Part shown: one piece after another, positions 7,708-14,294 of the stretch
Layout of the letters: every line of letters starts with the position of its first letter
Position numbering within the stretch: the first letter of the stretch is position 1
DNA from: Noviherbaspirillum malthae
GTDB taxonomy: Bacteria > Pseudomonadota > Gammaproteobacteria > Burkholderiales > Burkholderiaceae_D
DNA length: 32,606 bases
Assembly (NCBI RefSeq): GCF_015352985.1
Contig: NZ_JACYXF010000068.1
Location: 1-32,606, forward strand
Direction: 5' to 3'
Notes under the pieces: model-generated
What the model saw: the letters and a program-made list of their open reading frames with translations, nothing else
What the model was told of the DNA's origin: nothing
The model's database searches: none
Made by a program: the position numbers and the translations under genes

Positions 7708-9297
7708 ATGGAGATTACAACGCCGGCCAGCGTACTCGTCCGACGCGCCGCCAATCCCTGCCTTCCCGAGTTCCTTCGGCAGCAGGTCGCACGCCACCCG
7801 CAGCACATTGCTCTGAAGGATGACAGCCGCAGCTTCACCTATGCCGAACTCGACCAGCGCACCAACCGCCTGGTCCATGCACTCGCCGAGCGCGGCGTCC
7901 GCCACGGCGACCGCATCGCCATCCTGGCGGAGAACCGCCTGGAATACATCGAACTGGAAATTGCCGCCGCCAAGGTGGGCGCCATCCTTGCTTGCCAGAA
8001 CTGGCGGCAGGCGGACAACGAACTGGAGCATTGCCTGCGGCTCGTGTCGCCGCGTCTGGTGATCGCCTCGGCGCGGCACGCGCCGGCGCTCGAACGCATC
8101 GCGCACGGCATCGACACGGTGATCCGCCTGGAGGATGCGTATGAGGCCATGCTCGCGCAGGCGTCCCCGGAGGCGCGTGCGCCGGACCAGCCGCTCGACC
8201 CGGAAGACGGCATGATCATCCTCTATACGAGCGGCACGACGGGCCTGCCGAAGGGCGCCCTCATCAGCCAGCGGGCCATGATCGCCCGCATGACGGTAGG
8301 CCGCATCGACGGCCTGGTGCAGCCGTCGGATACCTTCATTGCCTGGGCGCCGCTGTTCCACATGGTGTCGACTGACCAGGCGCTGGCCACGCTGATGACC
8401 GGCGGCACCGTCATCGTGATGGACGGACTGAACGTGCCGGCCCTTGTATCCTGCCTCGCACAGGAAAAGATCGGCCATCTCACCCTGATCCCCGGCATGA
8501 TCGACCTGGTCATCGACGAACTGCAGCGCAGCGGCATCAAGGCGCGCGGCGTGCGCACGCTGGGCTGCATGGCTGACCTCGTTCCACGCGAACAGATCGC
8601 CCGTATCACCACGCTGCTGCAGGCCCCCTTCCTGAATTCATTCGGCGCCACCGAAACCGGCGCGCCTCCCGCCAGCCGCGCGATGATCCCGGTCGGCGTC
8701 ACGCCGGCGGCGCTGCCGAAGGAGCAGAGTTCGCACTGCATCATCCGGCTGGTCGATGCCGACGGTAATGAAGTGCCGGACGGGGTGCCCGGCGAGATGG
8801 CGGTGCGAGGCCCCACCCTGTTCAGCGGCTACTGGGGCGCGCCGAAGGAAACCGAAGCGGATTTCCGCGATGGCTGGTTTCACATGGGCGATGTCTTCGT
8901 GCGCAATCCGGACGGCAAGCTCGATTATGTTGACCGCCGAAAGTACCTGATCAAGTCCGGCGGCGAAAATATCTATCCGGCGGAAATCGAACGCGTTCTG
9001 CTGTCCCAGCCTGGCATCGCCGACGCCGTTGTTGTACGCAGGTCCGACCCGAAATGGGGCGAAGTACCGGTCGCCTTCGTCGTCAAGTCCGACCCGGCGC
9101 TGCAGGCTGCCGAGATCATCGAGGCTTGCCGCGGCAGGATCGCGGGCTACAAGCTGCCGAAAGACATTTTGTTTGTGCGCGACGATGAACTGCCGCGCAG
9201 CACCACCGGAAAGATCAAGCGCCACGAGCTCGAACAAGCCCTGGCCGAGCGGCTTGCCAGCAAGACTAACTCCCCCCTTTCTGCCATCGAAGGATAA
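7708..9297 (+). CDS. Acyl-CoA synthetase (AMP-forming, class I adenylate-forming ligase)
   Basis: This 529-residue ANL-superfamily ligase has the phosphate-binding loop ILYTSGTTGLPKG (about 171-183), the substrate/adenine motif NSFGATETG, the hinge region with GWFHMGDVF and YVDRRKYLIKSGGENIYP, and the C-terminal catalytic lysine in STTGKIKRHEL. It would activate a carboxylic acid to its CoA thioester at the cost of ATP to AMP, the entry step for the beta-oxidation enzymes encoded opposite. AAGGAGACCTG lies just before the ATG and is a good ribosome-binding site. The binding-protein gene follows after 4 bp, so uptake and activation appear to be coordinated. The acid specificity cannot be read from sequence. 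Confidence 0.93.
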   Translation: MEITTPASVLVRRAANPCLPEFLRQQVARHPQHIALKDDSRSFTYAELDQRTNRLVHALAERGVRHGDRIAILAENRLEYIELEIAAAKVGAILACQNWRQADNELEHCLRLVSPRLVIASARHAPALERIAHGIDTVIRLEDAYEAMLAQASPEARAPDQPLDPEDGMIILYTSGTTGLPKGALISQRAMIARMTVGRIDGLVQPSDTFIAWAPLFHMVSTDQALATLMTGGTVIVMDGLNVPALVSCLAQEKIGHLTLIPGMIDLVIDELQRSGIKARGVRTLGCMADLVPREQIARITTLLQAPFLNSFGATETGAPPASRAMIPVGVTPAALPKEQSSHCIIRLVDADGNEVPDGVPGEMAVRGPTLFSGYWGAPKETEADFRDGWFHMGDVFVRNPDGKLDYVDRRKYLIKSGGENIYPAEIERVLLSQPGIADAVVVRRSDPKWGEVPVAFVVKSDPALQAAEIIEACRGRIAGYKLPKDILFVRDDELPRSTTGKIKRHELEQALAERLASKTNSPLSAIEG

Positions 9298-9301
9298 ACC
9301 T

Positions 9302-10546
9302 ATGTCCAGCCTTGCCCGCAATCTCCGCATCGTACTCTGCGCGACTGCCCTTTCAGGCGCGTCGATCGCCTTCGCCGACACTGTCAAGATCGCCTACATT
9401 GATCCGCTTTCCGGCAGCTTTGCCACGACGGGGCAGAACGTACTCAAGAGCTGGCAGATGGTGGCGGAGATTGCCAACCGCGAAAAATGGGCCGGTGATC
9501 ATACTTTCGAGGTGGTCGGGTTTGACAACAAGGCAAGCCCCCAGGAAACGCTGGTCATGCTCAAGACTGCGATCGACCAAGGTTATCGCTATGTGGCACA
9601 AGGCTTCGGTTCCGGTGCCGGACTGGCGCTGATCGATGCGATCAACAAGCACAACGAGCGTAACCCGGGCAAGGAGGTGATCTATCTGAACACCTCGGCT
9701 GGTGATCCGGACATGACGAACAGCAAATGCAGCTTCTGGCATTTCCGTCTCGATGCCCACTCCGACATGCGCATGGAGGCGCTCAGCTCTTTCATTGCGG
9801 AGGACAAGGGCATCAAGAAGGTTTATGTCATCAATCCCAACTACGCCTTTGGGCAGCAGGTGAGCCGCGCGGCCAAAGAGTCGATCAAGCGCAAGCGGCC
9901 GGATATCGAGATCGTGGGTGACGACCTGCATCCTTTCGGACAGGTAAAAGACTTTACCCCTTACATCAGCAAGATCGCCGCGTCCGGCGCTGATGTAGTC
10001 GTCACCGGCAATGCCGGCTCCGACCTTGCCCTGCTCATCAAGGCTTCCAAGGAAGGCAACCTGAATGCGGCATTCTTTACCTATTTCGCCAGCAGCCCTG
10101 GCACTCCTGCCGCCCTAGGCTCGGCTGGCGCAGGAAGGGTAAAGTCCCTTCCTTACTGGCACCCGAACAACGAGACCTTCGCCGGCAAGGAGGTGGTGGA
10201 AGCCTTCAAGAAAAAATACAACGACGACTTCTTTTCGTCGGCCACCTATGCCGGCATCGCATTGCTTGCAAAAGGCATCAAGACGACCAATTCTATCGAC
10301 CCCGTGAAGCTCGCATTCGCCATGGAAGACATGAAGGTGCAGAGCCTCAATGGCGAGGTCGAAATGCGCAAGCAGGATCACCAGCTCCTGCAGCCCCTTT
10401 ACATGGTCACCTGGACCAAGGTAAATGGCCAGGACGTGAAATACGATCACGAGAACACCGGCTACGGCTGGAAGACCGACGCCAAAATGGAGCCTCGCGT
10501 TTCCGCGCTGCCGAGCTCGTGCCGGATGAAGCGTCCCAATCTATAG
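9302..10546 (+). CDS. ABC-transporter periplasmic substrate-binding protein (LivK/branched-chain amino-acid type)
   Basis: This 414-residue type I periplasmic binding protein has a Sec signal peptide (about residues 1-25, cleavage near AFA-D). The mature part begins VKIAYIDPLSGSFATTGQN, the hallmark of the Leu/Ile/Val-like family, which in this order often binds aromatic or aliphatic acids. ATG 9302 follows an AAGGATAAACC ribosome site and fits the signal peptide. The C-terminus (SSCRMKRPNL) is close to normal for the family, but the TAG stop straddles the left end of the right IS630 copy, so the last residues and the stop come from the junction. The permease and ATPase genes that normally follow are absent. 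The protein may be orphaned unless it works with a transporter encoded elsewhere. Confidence 0.9.
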   Translation: MSSLARNLRIVLCATALSGASIAFADTVKIAYIDPLSGSFATTGQNVLKSWQMVAEIANREKWAGDHTFEVVGFDNKASPQETLVMLKTAIDQGYRYVAQGFGSGAGLALIDAINKHNERNPGKEVIYLNTSAGDPDMTNSKCSFWHFRLDAHSDMRMEALSSFIAEDKGIKKVYVINPNYAFGQQVSRAAKESIKRKRPDIEIVGDDLHPFGQVKDFTPYISKIAASGADVVVTGNAGSDLALLIKASKEGNLNAAFFTYFASSPGTPAALGSAGAGRVKSLPYWHPNNETFAGKEVVEAFKKKYNDDFFSSATYAGIALLAKGIKTTNSIDPVKLAFAMEDMKVQSLNGEVEMRKQDHQLLQPLYMVTWTKVNGQDVKYDHENTGYGWKTDAKMEPRVSALPSSCRMKRPNL

Positions 10547-10597
10547 TTTGGGCCCGCAAATAGATTGAATTTTAAGCTTAAGCGTTGTCTGAATTAC

Positions 10598-11641
10598 GTG
10601 GATAAAGACGATGCGAGAACGCTCAGCCCGGCTGAGCAACATGAGCGGCGACGCTAGGTCATTCGTGCCCATCAGCGCGGACGGTCGAAGACAGAAATCG
10701 CCATGGAGGTCGGGCTAAGTCATACGGCGGTCACGCGCATCATTGCGCGCTACGAGGCCGAAGGCATGGCTGCGTTAGCGCCGCGCAAGCGCGGTCGCCG
10801 TGACGGAGAAGATCGGTCGCTCACGGTAGAGCAGGAGACCGAGATTGGCCGCATCATTTGCGACAAGCGTCCTGAACAACTGAAGATGGACTTTGCGCTA
10901 TGGAGCCGAGCGGCTGTCATGCAGCTCATTGCCGACAAGTTTGATATTCGTTTGCATGTACGCTCGGTAGGCAAGTATCTGACGCTCTCGGGTTTCACGC
11001 TGCAAAAGCCGATCCGGCGAGCTATGAACAGTCATCGCAGGCGGTAAGCGAGTGGCTGGAGCAAACCTACCCGGAGATCGCGCTTCGCGCCAAGAAAGAG
11101 GACGCCGAGATTCACTGGGGGCGACGAGACAGCGCTGGTGAACACGGATGTGCAGGGACGCAGTTTTGCGCCCAGGGGCAAAACGCCGGGGACGCTGGCC
11201 GTAGGCGGCACACGGGAAAAGCTGTCGAAGATTGCCACGGTGACGAACCAGGGCAAGGCACGCTGGATGATCATTGACGGCGTGTTCAACCATGAACGGC
11301 TCATCGAGTTCTTCGAAGTGCTGGTCAAGGAAGTGCAGCGCAAGGTCTTCCTGACACTCGACAACTTGCCGGTGCATCACTGCAAGCCGGTCAAGGCATG
11401 GCTGGCAAAGCATGGGGAGCAGATTGAGGTGTTTCATTTGCCTAGTTACAGCCCTGAGCTCAATCCGGAGGAGCGACTCAATGCGGATCTGAAGCACGTC
11501 GTGCGCACTGCGGCGCCAGTCCGGACCAAGGCCAAACTCAGATCAGCGGCTGAGGCGCATATGACGATGATTTGCGAGGAGCCCGAACGTGTGAAGTGCT
11601 ACTTCCGGGATCCTCATGTTACTCAGGAGTCCCGAATTTAG
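10598..11641 (+). pseudogene. IS630-family transposase, inactivated
   Basis: The frame begins at GTG 10598 (DARTLSPAEQHERRR) and is stopped by TAG at 10655-10657, where Gln would be expected. It continues with an N-terminal HTH (TEIAMEVGLSHTAVTRIIARYEAEG) to about 11020. There one base is missing before TATGAACAGTC, which sends the frame into TAA. The proper frame (AVSEWLEQTYPEIALRAKKEDAEIHWG) is lost again at 11118-11122, where five G's replace the four seen in the left copy. From 11138 the DDE part matches the left copy, but the C-terminus is changed by the MITE insertion to DPHVTQESRI. Several independent lesions make an active enzyme very unlikely. Confidence 0.85.
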
Positions 11642-11960
11642 GCGACAATTTAAGAACGAACTAAGGATGTTCTGGTCGAACTTGCATGAAGAGAGACGGC
11701 AAAACATTCGATCATCAGACGTTAGAAGCCATCCGCTTGATGGCCATTGAACGCGTCCGCGAAGGCGAGCACCTGGCAGATGTGATTGCTTCATACGGTT
11801 TCAATCGAACGACAATCTACAGTAGCTCGCCGTCCATTGCGCAAAGGTGAACAGCTCAAAGAAAAGGTCGACAAACAACTTGCAGATATTCAGGAGCGCC
11901 CTGAACTTGTTCGCTCATTCTTCAATGCTCCATCTGTCGCCTATATTCGCGACTGCTGAG
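11622..11960. mobile_element. MITE-like internally deleted IS630/Tc1-type element (339 bp)
   Basis: The element is bounded by TA (11620-11621 and 11961-11962) and has terminal inverted repeats matching at 22 of 25 positions; the outermost ten are CTCAGGAGTC on the left and CTCAGCAGTC in the right-end complement. Removing it and one TA restores the continuous sequence seen in the left IS copy (CATGTTAAGTACGCC), which proves the insertion. Inside are the first and last pieces of a different IS630-family transposase, with the catalytic middle deleted. It cannot move alone and would need a related transposase in trans. Confidence 0.88.
11686..11850 (+). pseudogene. N-terminal HTH remnant of an IS630-family transposase inside the MITE
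   Basis: ATG 11686 opens 54 residues starting MKRDGKTFDHQTLEAIRL and running through RVREGEHLADVIASYGFNRTTIY, the DNA-binding helix-turn-helix start of a second IS630 subgroup. After TTIY the frame leaves the expected protein and stops at 11850. A different frame from about 11829 to the TGA at 11957-11959 reads KGEQLKEKVDKQLADIQERP and then SVAYIRDC, which looks like the C-terminal tail of such a transposase. The catalytic domain between them is gone. A bare DNA-binding domain like this could in principle act as a competitor for element ends. Confidence 0.7.
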
Positions 11961-11972
11961 TAAGTACGCCGC

Positions 11973-12197
11973 TTAAACATATTTGTGGGCCGGGTCAATA
12001 GAGACGGCCATCTTGCGAGCAACGTCCAAGTCGTCAGATGCAATTCCGCCGATTGTGAATCCATGTACCACCTTGATCATATTTCCTCTCCCCTGCTCCA
12101 GCCAGGTGACTCGGAGCTCATCTTGGCCAAGCGGCAGAAGATCTGCGATAGCCACGCCATAACAAGTCGGTATGGGTTTGTCCGACCACGAAATCAT
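11973..12197 (-). pseudogene. Hypothetical plasmid ORF truncated by the right IS630 copy
   Basis: ATG 12197 opens a frame (MISWSDKPIPTCYGVAI, then LLPLGQDELRVTWLEQGRGN) that runs without a stop into the IS end at 12000 and terminates in IS sequence at 11973 after the foreign residues AHKYV. About 66 native residues remain. The composition and the rich beta-strand-like pattern look like real protein. It starts just after the stop of the ORF at 12200-12547, suggesting a two-gene operon interrupted by the IS. I do not recognise the family. Confidence 0.45.
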
Positions 12198-12199
12198 GA

Positions 12200-12547
12200 C
12201 TATTGCCCTTTTCGAGGCCTTGTTTTCGGAAAAACATAATCACAAACCCATGCCGGATCAATAACGACTGGATTCGGCCTGAGTTGGATGACCGTGCGCT
12301 TGGAGATGGTGACACATGCGTTTCGCGTGTGACCACGCCACTTCTCACCGGGGATGTGATATGTTGGCCACGATCGGGTCTGCCCGCTTGTCCATGCGCC
12401 GCGCGTGAAAACGTCACTGCGCAACGAAATCGTGAACACGGTTTCCTCCATACAGCATGTCTCCGGGCCAGGCTGGGTCAGTCTGTCAGTAGGCTGAGTC
12501 TTCTGCTTTTTGAGAAATGCGATCGCATTTGCAACGGTTCCGATCAT
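12200..12547 (-). CDS. Hypothetical protein
   Basis: This 115-residue ORF on the minus strand begins MIGTVANAIAFLKKQKTQPT and ends VCDYVFPKTRPRKGQ. Its stop lies 2 bases before the ATG of the next ORF, so coupling is plausible. The start has no ideal ribosome site at normal spacing; AGGGGA lies about 12 bases upstream. Other frames over the same stretch are also open, which lowers confidence. I see no known domain or signal peptide. If real, it is the first gene of the small operon broken by the IS630 insertion. Confidence 0.35.
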   Translation of the reverse strand: MIGTVANAIAFLKKQKTQPTDRLTQPGPETCCMEETVFTISLRSDVFTRGAWTSGQTRSWPTYHIPGEKWRGHTRNACVTISKRTVIQLRPNPVVIDPAWVCDYVFPKTRPRKGQ

Positions 12548-13115
12548 GATGCCATCATCGTGTCCCCTATGGATCAGCCATTGCGGTGCCGGGATTGAAT
12601 GCGATTGAAACGTTTGGCTCCTCGCATAGGTTTAATTAGCTATGGAATTGTGCTGCCTCTCGCTTATACCATTGACGTCTCATCTAGCAGCGCCTTAATC
12701 GTTACGTATTACTAACGTACGAGTGATTCAATGTGTCGAGTGCTCGTCAAGATGCCAGAATCGGCAATTTTTTCGCGGCCGATCGGGTGCAGAACTGCTT
12801 CATTCGCCTAGATTCAAAGTTACAAATAGAAGTTTCATTCAGGCTATTTGCGTTTCTATCCCACCGGATAACGTTGCCTTATCCCAAGTGATCGAGTGAA
12901 TCCCCCTACCGCGGCGCCGGGAATGGCGTAATGCTGGCGCATGGACTATCCTGAGCCTCCGGCGATGCCGGGTGCTGACCGGCAAGGCGTCCGAGCCCAA
13001 GTCTGTAGCCATGGCGTTTAGGGATGGTCGGGAGGTCTGCCAGCGGTGACGCACATGTTCGGGAAACCGATGCCGCGAGGCTGGCAAGCGGGGGATCAGC
13101 GCCCGCCGCCGCACC
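12548..13115. other. Non-coding stretch between interrupted ORFs and the CTATAG repeats
   Basis: I can support no gene in these 570 bases. The stretch contains an imperfect ACGT-type inverted repeat near 12701-12722 (TACGT and ACGTA arms) and, from about 12900, GC-rich sequence that can form several short hairpins, such as CCGGCGATGCCGG near 12958. The minus-strand open frame at 12839-13114 is arginine-rich in the way typical of shadows in GC-rich non-coding DNA. Confidence 0.4.
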
Positions 13116-13165
13116 GACTATAGAAAACTATAGTTGACTATAGTTGGCTATAGTCCGCTGTAGTT
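13116..13165. repeat. Five 10-bp tandem repeats with CTATAG core (operator- or iteron-like)
   Basis: Five head-to-tail decamers read GACTATAGAA, AACTATAGTT, GACTATAGTT, GGCTATAGTC and CGCTGTAGTT, with consensus RRCTATAGTT around a palindromic CTATAG core. The spacing is exactly 10 bp, so every unit faces the same side of the helix, as expected for cooperative binding of a regulator or initiator. The array ends 25 bp before the ATG at 13191, so control of that gene is the simplest reading. Confidence 0.75.
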
Positions 13166-13190
13166 TTCATTCCTAATTGCAAATTCCATC

Positions 13191-13406
13191 ATGGGAACTC
13201 TAGAGATTCTTGACTGCTATTCGCGTGGCGAGATGGGTCGTCGCCAAGCGCTTGCGGCTCTGCGCATGGGCGAGCGCGACTACTGCCATCTATTGCGTCT
13301 GCTGGGAGAAGCGGAGTTGCCAATTCCGACCGCAGCCGAGGAAGAACTTCAGCGCCAGGCGAACCTACTGGCGGCGATTCTTGGAACACCGGACTGCATA
13401 ATTTAG
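13191..13406 (+). CDS. Small HTH-like protein resembling UPF0175/antitoxin-type DNA-binding proteins
   Basis: This 71-residue protein reads MGTLEILDCYSRGEMGRRQA and then LAALRMGERDYCHLLRLLGEAELPIP. The pattern of a helix ending in a short basic turn, followed by ALAALRMGERDYCHLL and an ELPIP stretch, resembles the UPF0175 fold, which often forms antitoxins or small regulators. This is pattern recognition without a search. No toxin-like partner is adjacent. There is no clear Shine-Dalgarno sequence before the ATG. The gene lies directly behind the five CTATAG decamers and may bind them. Confidence 0.55.
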   Translation: MGTLEILDCYSRGEMGRRQALAALRMGERDYCHLLRLLGEAELPIPTAAEEELQRQANLLAAILGTPDCII

Positions 13407-13446
13407 CGTTTCACCGCCGCACTTCGACCAAGAGTGGCGCCTGCCA

Positions 13447-13460
13447 GGCTTATAAATAAG
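13447..13460. promoter_or_regulatory. Inverted repeat with TATAAAT element upstream of the tRNA-like pair
   Basis: GCTTATAAATAAGC is a 6-bp-arm inverted repeat with a 2-base centre, 40 bp downstream of the preceding gene and 37 bp before the first tRNA-like structure. It contains a TATAAAT string that could be a -10 element, though I see no matching -35. It could also be a weak terminator for the gene at 13191. Confidence 0.3.
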
Positions 13461-13496
13461 CTTGATTTTCCGCGGCTGTGCATTAAAGTGGATCCC

Positions 13497-13626
13497 GGCA
13501 GTGTGAACGTGCGAAGGCACGGGGTGATGGAGACGGTTTTTCGGCAGGCTATCACTCGTCTCGGCCCCCAAAGCCGATTCTCCGGTGGCACCGGCCTAGC
13601 GGGTTAAATTCCCGGCACTGCCGCCA
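13497..13626 (+). ncRNA. tRNA-like structure 1 (130 nt, encoded CCA, anticodon-like loop CCCCAAA)
   Basis: GGCAGTG (13497-13503) pairs perfectly with CACTGCC (13616-13622), followed by discriminator G and an encoded CCA (13624-13626). The T-arm is CGGG, TTAAATT, CCCG. If T504 pairs with G615, the acceptor/T-stem is 8/4 rather than the usual 7/5. An anticodon-like arm, TCGGC-CCCCAAA-GCCGA (13561-13577), has a 7-base loop whose central triplet is CCA, but position 33 is C instead of U. A variable arm with stem CCGGT/ACCGG follows (13582-13594), as in class II tRNAs. Between acceptor and anticodon arm there are 57 bases instead of about 19, including an extra hairpin CGTGC-GAAG-GCACG (13508-13521). 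It is not a normal tRNA gene and could be a decayed or unusual one. Confidence 0.5.
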
Positions 13627-13632
13627 GATTTT

Positions 13633-13755
13633 GGCACTCATGCGCGCGTGGGCGCGGGGTGGCGCGGGACGCCCGCCGCCTGGGTACGTGGTAACGCCCG
13701 ACCCGGCCAGACTCGTTATCTGGCCTGCCTGGTTCAACTCCAGCGGGTGCCTCCA
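13633..13755 (+). ncRNA. tRNA-like structure 2 (123 nt, encoded CCA, anticodon-like loop CTCGTTA)
   Basis: GGCACTC (13633-13639) pairs with GGGTGCC (13745-13751; one T-G wobble), followed by T and an encoded CCA (13753-13755). The T-arm CTGG-TTCAACT-CCAG has a fully canonical T-loop. The anticodon-like arm is CCAGA-CTCGTTA-TCTGG (13707-13723; the stem extends to 7 bp) with U33, a central CGT triplet and an unusual U at 37. A D-arm candidate, CTGGGT (13680-13685) with ACCCGG (13701-13706), encloses a loop containing GGTA. Before it lies an extra hairpin of about 40 bases (GTGGGCG with CGCCCGC). It begins 6 bases after structure 1 and ends 21 bases before the ATG of the next gene, whose ribosome site GAAGGGG follows the CCA. 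Confidence 0.52.
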
Positions 13756-13776
13756 TATCTTGAAGGGGAAAAGCTC

Positions 13777-14031
13777 ATGGATAAAAGCCTCGACAGCACA
13801 GTGAAGCGCGGGATCAACCCGGCAACCGGCAAAGCTTACCGATCGAAGGGCGGGAGTGATCCACGCCGGATGCGGTGGGTCGCTGACCAGGGCAGCGTGT
13901 TCACCGAGGAAGTTGTTGAAAGCAAAGGCGAGGCCGGCGTGCCGGTCTTTGCACGCATCAGCGTGGCTTTCAATGTCGGGCCGGAGCTGGCGACGCACAT
14001 TGTCGCGGTGCATAACAAAACGCTGGCGTAA
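13777..14031 (+). CDS. Small hypothetical protein (84 aa), first gene of accessory operon
   Basis: ATG 13777 is chosen because GAAGGGG lies 8 bases upstream and the frame further up would overlap the tRNA-like structures. The protein starts MDKSLDSTVKRGINPATGKA and has a basic N-terminal third, an acidic middle and a hydrophobic strand (VPVFARISVAFNVG) near the end. No signal peptide or known domain is visible. It opens a run of eight tightly spaced genes on the plus strand. The position directly behind two tRNA-like structures suggests they may share a transcript. Confidence 0.65.
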   Translation: MDKSLDSTVKRGINPATGKAYRSKGGSDPRRMRWVADQGSVFTEEVVESKGEAGVPVFARISVAFNVGPELATHIVAVHNKTLA

Positions 14032-14053
14032 GGCGGACGGGATAGGTGAGCCA

Positions 14054-14293
14054 ATGGGAGAGTACACAAAAAACGCGAAGTGGCCGCCGGATGATCCGTT
14101 TTTCTACCGCGACGGGCTTGATGAAATAGAGATACCCGACGACGTGCGCAAAAAGCGTGAGGCCGCGCGGGCCGAATCGCGAGCACGCCGCAAAGACGCC
14201 CTCCGCGATGTGGCCGAGCGAATGGTCAAAGGAATGGAGCGATTCGATAGCGACCCCGAATTTCGCGCCAAGGTCGAGAAACGGACGTTCTAA
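14054..14293 (+). CDS. Small charged hypothetical protein (79 aa)
   Basis: The ATG at 14054 is preceded by ATAGGTGAG and opens MGEYTKNAKWPPDDPFFYRD, followed by a long, highly charged helix (DDVRKKREAARAESRARRKD) that is probably alpha-helical or coiled-coil. The stop lies one base before the next ATG region, and the gene fits the compact operon. The acidic N-terminus and basic helix suggest a nucleic-acid or protein-binding role, but I do not recognise the family. Confidence 0.6.
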   Translation: MGEYTKNAKWPPDDPFFYRDGLDEIEIPDDVRKKREAARAESRARRKDALRDVAERMVKGMERFDSDPEFRAKVEKRTF

Positions 14294-14294
14294 G

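Larger units (their letters stand above)
10544..11998 (+). mobile_element. IS630-family insertion sequence, right copy, interrupted by a MITE
   Basis: TA dinucleotides at 10542-10543 and 11999-12000 bracket imperfect terminal inverted repeats: the left end has GGGCCCGCAAATA and the right-end complement has CGGCCCACAAATA, with 13 of 19 terminal positions matching. Without the nested 339-bp element and its duplicated TA, the IS would be about 1.1 kb, normal for IS630. The transposase half is the same as the left copy. The insertion lies at the stop codon of the binding-protein gene on one side and inside a minus-strand ORF on the other. Together with the left copy it makes a composite-transposon-like structure around the catabolic genes. 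Confidence 0.82.

Noticed and set aside
7645..8478. 277-residue minus-strand frame opposite the acyl-CoA ligase
   Set aside because: Antisense shadow; the ligase on the plus strand has all ANL motifs and a good ribosome site.
12839..13114. 91-residue minus-strand ORF
   Set aside because: Arg/His-rich shadow-like composition in a GC-rich stretch, no ribosome site and no neighbour on that strand in operon distance.
13497..13755. tmRNA or ordinary tRNA genes
   Set aside because: No tmRNA tag-coding region or tmRNA acceptor sequence is seen, and both units are far longer than normal tRNAs, so they are reported as tRNA-like structures only.
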